Shown piece after piece: positions 53,677 through 64,000 of a stretch of 64,000 nt of DNA (its first letter is position 1; every line of letters begins with the position of its first letter). This DNA comes from an uncultured Chlorobiaceae bacterium (lineage in GTDB: Bacteria; Bacteroidota; Chlorobiia; Chlorobiales; Chlorobiaceae). A program made the position numbers and the translations under genes. The notes under the pieces were generated by a model. The model did no database searches. It was not told the origin of the DNA and saw nothing but the letters and a program-made list of their open reading frames with translations. The stretch is taken from positions 28,186 through 92,185 of the forward strand of contig CAIMPI010000034.1 in NCBI GenBank assembly GCA_903843305.1, read 5' to 3'.

Positions 53677-54975
53677 ATGATTATGCTTCAAAAACTTACA
53701 CGCAGGGATTTTAATAAACTCCTCTTGTCGGGTGTTGCAGGTTCTGCGCTAGGGCTGTTCGGGAAATCGAATACAGCTTTTGCCTCAACAAAACGAGTTG
53801 TGGTTATCGGAGGTGGTTTCGGGGGAGCCGCCGCTGCAAAATATTTAAGAAAACTTGATCCTTCAATTGCTGTAACTCTTGTTGAACCGAAAGCGATTTT
53901 CTACACCTGTCCATTTAGTAACTGGGTACTTGGCGGTCTGAAAACAATGGAGGATATTGCCCATACCTATACCGTACTGAAAAACAAATACCAGATAAAC
54001 ATTGTGTCGGATGTCGTTACCAGCATTGATGTAACGAAAGGTACGGTTAAACTGAAAAGCGGCAATGTACTGAGTTACGATCGGCTTGTTGTTTCTCCAG
54101 GTATTGATTTTAAATGGGATTCTATCGGAGGATATAGCGAAAGCGTCGCTAACAGCAAAATGCCTCATTCCTGGCATGCAGGACCCCAAACTATTTTGCT
54201 GCATAAACAACTCCTTGGCATGAGGGATGGAGGCAATGTGTTCATTTGTCCCCCAGCCAACCCATTCAGATGTCCTCCAGGCCCCTATGAACGAGCGAGT
54301 CTTATTGCGTATTATCTGAAAGAGCACAAGCCGAAGTCAAAAATTATCATTTTTGATGCCAAGGAGAATTTCTCGAAACAGGAATTGTTCAAAAAAGGGT
54401 GGGAGCGCCTTTATCCTGGCATGATTGAATGGCGATCGAGTGCAATGGGCGGAAAGGTGAGCAGGGTTGATGCCGGCGCAATGACCGTTACCACTGAATT
54501 TGGCGTTGAGAAAGGTGATGTTATCAATGTCATTCCAGCACAGAAAGCTGGTAAAATAGCTTTTGATGCTGGTCTTACCGATGCCACAGGATGGTGCCCG
54601 ATCAATCCCGTGTCGTTTGAGTCAACTATTCATCCCGGAATCCATGTGATTGGTGATGCCTCTTTTGCAGGAGCCATGCCGAAGTCAGGATTTGCAGCCA
54701 GCAGCCAGGGAAAGGTTGCCGCTGCCGCCATCGTCCGGTTGTTCCAGGGCAAGGTTCCTGCGGCTCCTTCGTTGGTCAATACTTGCTACAGCCTGCTTGC
54801 TCCAAAATACGGTATCTCAGTTGCTGGTGTCTACAAGCTTACCGTTGAGGGTATTGTTGAAATCAAGGAGGCCGGTGGATTGACGCCGATCAATGCCGAT
54901 GATGATCAGCTCAGAGAGGAAGCCCTCTTTGCTGAAGGCTGGTACAAGAATATCTCTCTGGATACCTGGGGATAA
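53677..54975 (+). CDS. fccB: Flavocytochrome c sulfide dehydrogenase, flavoprotein subunit
   Basis: TAT signal [100 protein letters not shown]. Confidence 0.95.
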   Translation: MIMLQKLTRRDFNKLLLSGVAGSALGLFGKSNTAFASTKRVVVIGGGFGGAAAAKYLRKLDPSIAVTLVEPKAIFYTCPFSNWVLGGLKTMEDIAHTYTVLKNKYQINIVSDVVTSIDVTKGTVKLKSGNVLSYDRLVVSPGIDFKWDSIGGYSESVANSKMPHSWHAGPQTILLHKQLLGMRDGGNVFICPPANPFRCPPGPYERASLIAYYLKEHKPKSKIIIFDAKENFSKQELFKKGWERLYPGMIEWRSSAMGGKVSRVDAGAMTVTTEFGVEKGDVINVIPAQKAGKIAFDAGLTDATGWCPINPVSFESTIHPGIHVIGDASFAGAMPKSGFAASSQGKVAAAAIVRLFQGKVPAAPSLVNTCYSLLAPKYGISVAGVYKLTVEGIVEIKEAGGLTPINADDDQLREEALFAEGWYKNISLDTWG

Positions 54976-54990
54976 AAATTAAAGCAATCC

Positions 54991-55029
54991 AACGTAAAAA
55001 GCCCGGCATTTTACCGGGCTTTTTACGTT
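54991..55029. terminator. Strong, potentially bidirectional terminator downstream of fccB
   Basis: AACGTAAAAAGCCCGG-CATTTTA-CCGGGCTTTTTACGTT: 16-bp perfect stem with A/T flanks. Confidence 0.92.
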
Positions 55030-55130
55030 GGAGCCATATCTGGCCAGCATTGATTGGTGTATGCAGATTGTTAGTTAATCACTACCCCATTTTATATATT
55101 GGCTGAACTATTTCTTCCGAGCGAAACGCG

Positions 55131-56993
55131 ATGTCATCAATGAAAAATAAACGTTTTAACCTTCTTCTTATTGCTGTAGTCACTCTTGTGGCCGCCTGGT
55201 CATTATGGCCGACCTGGCGAGACTACTCACTTTCGAAGCAACTCAAGAGTTTTGGATCAGCCCAGGACAGTCTTAAATATGCGTTGAATCATCGTGAAGA
55301 GATTGAGGATGCACGCAAAAAAAGTCTGAAGCTCGGTCTGGATTTAAAGGGTGGTATGCATCTGGTTATGGAAGTAGATCAAGTGGATCTGTTTGAACAG
55401 AAAGCATGGAATAAAGATGCCAAGTTTGCTGCCATCATGCAGGTTGTAAGGACAAAGGCCTCCAAAAGCGATATCAGGGTTATCGATCTTCTGGTTGCTG
55501 AATTCAGGAATGAAAATATTCGACTGAGCCGTTATTTTTATGATATCCGCAACAGCGATCAGGAAATTGTAGGAAAACTGGAAAAGGAATCTGAAGACGC
55601 CCTCAATCGAGCCAAAGAGATAATCCGCAATCGAATTGACCAATATGGTGTTGCTGAACCGGTTATTACTACACAGGGAAGCAGAAAAATTATTATAGAG
55701 CTTCCCGGAGTTTCGGATGAAAACAGGGTGAGAAATTTGCTGAAAGGTACCGCAAAGCTTGAATTCAGGGTTTTGCGCGAACCGGAAGTTATGATCAGAA
55801 CGCTTGACAGGATCAACTCATATCTTGTAGAAAACCGAGTTGTTGCACATGCCGCTCCTGTTGCCGATTCATCATCATCAGTACTTGCTCCTGTTCCGCA
55901 AACTGGCGGATCGCCAGCCCAGCCAGGCAGCAACTCCTCTTCTGCCAAACCTCTGTATGATGTTATTGGCGTTTTTCAGAATGGGACAGCCTATACTGCC
56001 GAACATACTAAAGAGTTTGTTGTATCGTTGTTGCATCGCAGTGACATACAGGCGCTTCTGCCTCCAGATACGGAACTATTGCTTGCCGCCAAGCCGGAGG
56101 TAGGTAAAACGGGTGAAAAACTCTATCCGATCTATCTTGTCAGAAAAAGCCCTGAACTTACGGGTGGGGTTATTACGGAAGCAAAGGCCACATTTGGTTC
56201 GCAGGGTGTTCAGCCTGAGGTATTGATGTCGATGAACTCGGAAGGAACCTCGAAATGGGCACGTATTACCGGTGCAAATATCGGCAAGCGTATTGCGATA
56301 GTGCTGGACGGGGCGGTTTACAGCGCTCCGGTTGTCCAGTCGAAGATTCCGAATGGTAATTCAGTGATCAATGGGATTGAAAGCCTTGAGGAGGCAAAAG
56401 ATCTTGAAATTGTACTGAAAGCTGGAGCGCTTCCTGCGCCAGTCAGGATTACTGAAGAACGAAGCGTTGGGCCATCACTCGGCGCCGATTACATCCGGGC
56501 AGGAATGCAGTCTCTTGCATGGGCATTCTGTGCGGTGTCCGTTTTTATGCTTGTCTACTATAAAAAAGCCGGTATCGCGGCAGATATAGCCCTGGTGCTG
56601 AATATCCTCATTGTACTGTCAGTACTTGCAGGGTTTAATGCCTCTCTTTCATTGCCGGGCATTGCTGGTATTGTACTGACCATTGGTATGGCGGTTGATG
56701 CTAACGTGCTGATCTATGAGAGGATACGAGAAGAGCTTGCTGAAGGAAAATCTGTGGTTTCTGCTGTAACGCAGGGTTATGATCGGGCGTTTTCCTCTAT
56801 TCTTGATTCGCATGTGACGACTCTGTCTGCGGCCTTTCTTCTCTACACTTATGGTATAGGCCCAATTCAGGGTTTTGCTGTAACGCTGATGATTGGTACT
56901 TCTGCAAGCTTGTTTACAGCTATCGTGGTTAGCAGGGAGATTTTCCATCTGCTGCTTGCCAAAAATCTTATGTCAGACAAAAGTTTCGGTTAA
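55131..56993 (+). CDS. secD: Protein translocase subunit SecD
   Basis: [18 protein letters not shown], ...[41 protein letters not shown]. Confidence 0.97.
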   Translation: MSSMKNKRFNLLLIAVVTLVAAWSLWPTWRDYSLSKQLKSFGSAQDSLKYALNHREEIEDARKKSLKLGLDLKGGMHLVMEVDQVDLFEQKAWNKDAKFAAIMQVVRTKASKSDIRVIDLLVAEFRNENIRLSRYFYDIRNSDQEIVGKLEKESEDALNRAKEIIRNRIDQYGVAEPVITTQGSRKIIIELPGVSDENRVRNLLKGTAKLEFRVLREPEVMIRTLDRINSYLVENRVVAHAAPVADSSSSVLAPVPQTGGSPAQPGSNSSSAKPLYDVIGVFQNGTAYTAEHTKEFVVSLLHRSDIQALLPPDTELLLAAKPEVGKTGEKLYPIYLVRKSPELTGGVITEAKATFGSQGVQPEVLMSMNSEGTSKWARITGANIGKRIAIVLDGAVYSAPVVQSKIPNGNSVINGIESLEEAKDLEIVLKAGALPAPVRITEERSVGPSLGADYIRAGMQSLAWAFCAVSVFMLVYYKKAGIAADIALVLNILIVLSVLAGFNASLSLPGIAGIVLTIGMAVDANVLIYERIREELAEGKSVVSAVTQGYDRAFSSILDSHVTTLSAAFLLYTYGIGPIQGFAVTLMIGTSASLFTAIVVSREIFHLLLAKNLMSDKSFG

Positions 56994-57014
56994 TATTTCA
57001 AGACGTTTCAACCC

Positions 57015-57950
57015 ATGAGGATATTTCAGAAGACCAACTTTAACTTTATCAAGTATCGTAAAATAGCGTACGGTTTTTCAGTCATCGTGCTTCTTGCGGG
57101 TGTGGTCTCGCTCGTGGTTAAGGGGCTGAACTATGGAATTGATTTCAGGGGAGGTTCCGAGGTAGTGATACGGTTTGATAAAAACATTGATGTAGGACAG
57201 ATTCGTTCGGTTCTTGATGCCGCAGGCGTTTCAGGAACCTTGAAGCAGTATGGTATGGATCGTTCTTTTCTATTCAGCACCGTTTTTCAGGGAGATATGG
57301 GGCAATTGAAATCGTTGCTTTCCAACGCCCTTAACGACCGGATCAAGGGTAATCATCACGAAATTGTGCGTATTGATGTCGTTGGTCCGAGTATTGCTTC
57401 TGATTTGAAATGGTCGGCACTCAAGGCGCTTTTTGCATCACTTTTGGCGATTCTTCTGTATGTAGGCTTTCGGTTTGAAATAAAATTTGCAACAGCCGGG
57501 GTGGTTGCAATTTTTCATGATATCCTGACCGTACTTGGTCTCTTCAGTATTCTTGGAGGTTTGTTCGCCTTCATGCCACTTGAAATGGACCAGAGCATTA
57601 TTGCCGCTTTTCTGACGATAGCCGGTTATTCCATTACCGATACGGTTGTGGTCTACGATCGTATTCGGGAGAGAATACGGGGCCAGAAACCTTCTGAGTA
57701 TGAAAGAATATTCAATGAAAGCATGAACCAGACTCTTAGCAGGACGATTATTACGTCAGGAACTGTGCTTCTCTCGGTTTTTGTTCTCTTTATCTTTGCT
57801 GGACCAGCCATCAGGGGTTTTGCTTTTGCCGTTTTTACCGGAATTATGATAGGAACTTATTCCTCAATTTTTGTTGCTGCACCCCTCGTTTATGACTGGC
57901 TCAGGATTACAAAAAGTTCGGTTCGTTTGAGAGGAAGCAAGCTTTCCTGA
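57015..57950 (+). CDS. secF: Protein translocase subunit SecF
   Basis: LNYGIDFRGGSEVVIRF, YSITDTVVVYDRIRERIRG, MNQTLSRTIITSGTVLLSV. Confidence 0.97.
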   Translation: MRIFQKTNFNFIKYRKIAYGFSVIVLLAGVVSLVVKGLNYGIDFRGGSEVVIRFDKNIDVGQIRSVLDAAGVSGTLKQYGMDRSFLFSTVFQGDMGQLKSLLSNALNDRIKGNHHEIVRIDVVGPSIASDLKWSALKALFASLLAILLYVGFRFEIKFATAGVVAIFHDILTVLGLFSILGGLFAFMPLEMDQSIIAAFLTIAGYSITDTVVVYDRIRERIRGQKPSEYERIFNESMNQTLSRTIITSGTVLLSVFVLFIFAGPAIRGFAFAVFTGIMIGTYSSIFVAAPLVYDWLRITKSSVRLRGSKLS

Positions 57951-58047
57951 GGGCCTTTGTTCATGATTTTTGGAGTTATGAGTCTGTAATTTTGTGCCCT
58001 TTGTGGCCAGAAAACGTAAACGATATTCACCTTTCAGGAGTCGGTGC

Positions 58048-61365
<3,318 letters not shown>

Positions 61366-61388
61366 TTATTATGCTTGTCTTATGTCAT

Positions 61389-61781
61389 TCAGGAGTTTGC
61401 CCAGAAGGCATCCTGAAAATGTTCGACAGTGAAGGAGTCTATTCTGTTTTCCACCATTCCTTGTACCAGAATAGCAACTACATCGAAACGGCAGTCACTA
61501 TCCATGTCACCGGATAACGCCAGGTAAGCACGAGCAGCTTTGATGATTTCCCGCTGTTTCTGCGGTGTCACCGATTCAGCCGGATGCCCTTTTGCAGAAG
61601 AGAATCGTGTTTTCACCTCAACAAAACAAAGTGTTTGCTGGTGCCGGGCGATAATGTCTATCTCATTGCGATGGAAACGGTAATTGCGCTCAATGATATG
61701 AAACCCCTGATTAGCCAGATAGTCAGCGGCAATCTGTTCACCTGCGGGTCCAAGCAGATGAGGATCGTAAGTTGCCTTCAT
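61389..61781 (-). CDS. yraN: YraN/UPF0102 family endonuclease-like protein
   Basis: [77 protein letters not shown]. Confidence 0.94.
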   Translation of the reverse strand: MKATYDPHLLGPAGEQIAADYLANQGFHIIERNYRFHRNEIDIIARHQQTLCFVEVKTRFSSAKGHPAESVTPQKQREIIKAARAYLALSGDMDSDCRFDVVAILVQGMVENRIDSFTVEHFQDAFWANS

Positions 61782-62398
61782 GGCTTTTCGCCCAGTTGGC
61801 GAAGCTTGAAGCTCAAGCGGTGAATCGGGCATCGTCCATGCAGCTTGATTGCTTCAACGTGCGCTTTTGTAGGATAGCCGGCATGGCGTTCAAAACCGTA
61901 CTCCGGATATTGCATGCCATAAGCAAACATAAGCTTATCCCTGTGGGTTTTCGCCAGCACTGATGCCGCTGCAATCGAAAAGACTTTGGAGTCACCCTTC
62001 ACAATTGTATGAAAAGGAATGTAGAGCTCTGTTTTGAACCTGTTTCCGTCCACCAGAAGCAGGTCTGGAAGCTTTGCCAACGCCATGACCGCGTGGTTCA
62101 TGGCGAGCATTGTGGCCTGCAAAATGTTGATCCTGTCAATGATGTCGTGCTCAATTACCGCCACAGACCAGTAGGCGGCAGTTTTTTTGATGACAGGCTC
62201 AAACATTTCCCTCTCGTCTGCGGAAAGCTTTTTAGAATCATCCAGCCTTTCCAGTACACTCTCTTCAGGCCGGAACCAGCGCGGAAAAACAACTGCAGCA
62301 GCGACGACCGGCCCTGCCAGTGGCCCCCTGCCAGCTTCGTCAATGCCGCAGATCAGCTTTGCCTCCCGCCACAGAGGCCATTCGTAGTCGGTAATCAT
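61778..62398 (-). CDS. rnhB: Ribonuclease HII
   Basis: [68 protein letters not shown]. Confidence 0.97.
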   Translation of the reverse strand: MITDYEWPLWREAKLICGIDEAGRGPLAGPVVAAAVVFPRWFRPEESVLERLDDSKKLSADEREMFEPVIKKTAAYWSVAVIEHDIIDRINILQATMLAMNHAVMALAKLPDLLLVDGNRFKTELYIPFHTIVKGDSKVFSIAAASVLAKTHRDKLMFAYGMQYPEYGFERHAGYPTKAHVEAIKLHGRCPIHRLSFKLRQLGEKP

Positions 62399-62845
62399 AG
62401 GTGGAGCATAGAGCTATTGTTAGCAATTCAGGTTCGAAATTTTAAAATACTCAGCAGAAATTGCTCGCTATTTTTACGACATAATTGCGGCGTATCATCG
62501 TATCTCAAAGTGATATACCGTATTTGCGGGATGCAATATGCCGTTAATGAGGGATTTACAATGTGCATTCTTTTAATGATTTTGTAATCAGTTATAACAG
62601 ACGTCATGTGTCTCCTTCATCTTAAGCGCTCTTGTCACTTATGGTAACCTCAATTTCAGCGTGGTTCTCGGCCACCTTCCAGTGGGTTCATTTCCTGAAA
62701 GAGTCGGCCAGTTTCAACTATCCAAGATTGGAAAAACTGAACACGAAATTCTCCTGCATCGATTTTCATAAAAGCAGTTCTCGCGTTTTATCGCCTGAAG
62801 AGGAGATCATCATACAAATGGCAAAACAGTATCCCACTCTTTTCA

Positions 62846-63529
62846 TTACATAAGCAATAAGGCCCGATTCAGAAAATGAACAAGAGGGTTAACCGCCCGG
62901 AAAACTTCAGCCACCTCGGTTACAAATCCAGGATCAGTGACTTCATGATCCGCGAAAAATCGCTGGGTGTAGTACCCTTTGAACTTGAGATACTCCACTG
63001 CTGGATTGGTGCTCTCATACCCTTTCGGCGGCCTGACCAATTTTCCTGAAGGCAAGATGCCCTCCGGAAAATGAAGAGCAAACGCTTTCTCCGCAATAAT
63101 CGATTGCCACTCATCGAAATGAGCATCAATTTCCCGCCTTGTCTGCTCCAGAACGGCAGGTTCGGGCATGTAGATTCCCCCACCGGCAAACGATCCCCCC
63201 GGCTCCAGATGGAGATAATAGCCGCCCCAGGGGCTCTTTCTGCCCCCTTTGGTGATAAAGGCAAAGAAATTTGTCTTGTAGGGCGACTTCTCCTTTGAAA
63301 AACGGATATCGCGGTTTATCCGCATGATGCAGCTCTTCGGATCAAGATGTGATCCGGCAATATCTCCGTCGAAAGCAGAAATTTCTACAAGAAGCTGAAC
63401 CACAGTCTCAAGCATATCGCTGTAAGCCTGCTGGTATTCTGCTTTATGCTCCCCGAACCAGAGCCGATCATTATTGGCTTTCAGGTCATGGAGAAAGGTG
63501 AGAGTTGCTTCGGTAATCATGGGGCGCAT
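62846..63529 (-). CDS. DUF2461 domain-containing protein
   Basis: FLHDLKANNDRLWFGEHKAEYQQAYSDMLETVVQLL, CIMRINRDIRFSKEKSPYKTNFFAFITKGGRKSPWGGYYLHLEPG. Confidence 0.9.
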   Translation of the reverse strand: MRPMITEATLTFLHDLKANNDRLWFGEHKAEYQQAYSDMLETVVQLLVEISAFDGDIAGSHLDPKSCIMRINRDIRFSKEKSPYKTNFFAFITKGGRKSPWGGYYLHLEPGGSFAGGGIYMPEPAVLEQTRREIDAHFDEWQSIIAEKAFALHFPEGILPSGKLVRPPKGYESTNPAVEYLKFKGYYTQRFFADHEVTDPGFVTEVAEVFRAVNPLVHFLNRALLLM

Positions 63530-63796
63530 GGTCTGCGTTATGAAAAATATATCGACCAGAGAAGTTACGCTGTATTATGTATTCTCAAAAGAGGATTGTC
63601 GGGAACATGCGAGATAGTTTTGTATGTGTATGCGTTTTGGAACTTGGCGATTATTATGCCCAAAAAAGCGCTTGAGTGATGTCCCGAGTTCTGCCACTTT
63701 TTGCAAATCGCGAAAGCCGAAAAACTAACTCATTGTTTATCATATAGTTAAATTTTTCTGATTCGGCAGTTTACGCACTAATGTTATCTTTTCCCC

Positions 63797-64000
63797 ATGC
63801 GTGGGGACTTGACAATCAGAAAGGTCAGAACGGCCTCTGGAGCAACCGCCGTTCAGGTTGTTCGAAATGAAGGGAAAAAACGTTCCTTCATCAAGCATAT
63901 TGGCAGTGCTCATACCGAGCAGAATTGCGAACTGTTGATGGCTGAAGCCAAAAACTACGCTGAAGCTCACTGCCGACAGCCAAGCCTGTTTGCCCACACA
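63797..64000 (+). mobile_element. Transposase, IS1634-like (N-terminal fragment, cut by window edge)
   Basis: Forward translation MRGDLTIRKVRTASGATAVQVVRNEGKKRSFIKHIGSAHTEQNCELLMAEAKNYAEAHCRQPSLFAHT: typical N-terminus of IS1634/IS4-superfamily transposases. Confidence 0.72.

Overview
This 64 kb window looks like the replication-origin region of a green sulfur bacterium (Chlorobium/Pelodictyon-like; lineage inferred from gene content). It is mostly housekeeping DNA. From left to right it carries: the end of a succinate dehydrogenase/fumarate reductase operon (sdhA partial, sdhC); a cyclase and a hydrolase; RlpA; transaldolase; a deoxyhypusine-synthase-like gene next to an SRP 4.5S RNA gene (ffs) that the ORF track does not show; trpS, a HAD phosphatase and argS; nadD, a BamD-like gene and tRNA-Ala(CGC); a split F1Fo ATP synthase operon (atpZ-, I-, B-, E-, F-, H-type genes, no atpAGDC alongside); a compact dcw cluster mraZ-rsmH-ftsL-ftsI-murE-murF-mraY-murD-ftsW-murG-murC-ftsQ-ftsA-ftsZ; chorismate mutase, mltG, pgk and rhomboid; and rlmD, PAP2, yidC, yidD, rnpA, rpmH reading away from dnaA-dnaN-recF-dciA-like. 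AT-rich regions with DnaA boxes lie on both sides of dnaA. To the right are a flavodiiron protein, a family-B DNA polymerase, mnmG flanked by two perfect parS sites (one inside a 34-bp perfect palindrome), a soxYZ-like/fccAB sulfur-oxidation locus, secDF, a SurA-like PPIase, gyrB, yraN, rnhB, a DUF2461 gene, and the start of an IS1634-like transposase cut by the window edge. The most interesting items are: (i) the soxYZ-fccAB locus, whose SoxY-like protein ends in ...SSQAC instead of the usual GGCGG; (ii) the orphan parS pair around mnmG; (iii) a possible bipartite oriC around dnaA; (iv) a triple 10-nt-phased MraZ-box-like array upstream of mraZ. I found no CRISPR array, prophage or obvious defence system, and no strong candidate for a wholly new multi-gene system. 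All calls come from reading the sequence; no searches were run.
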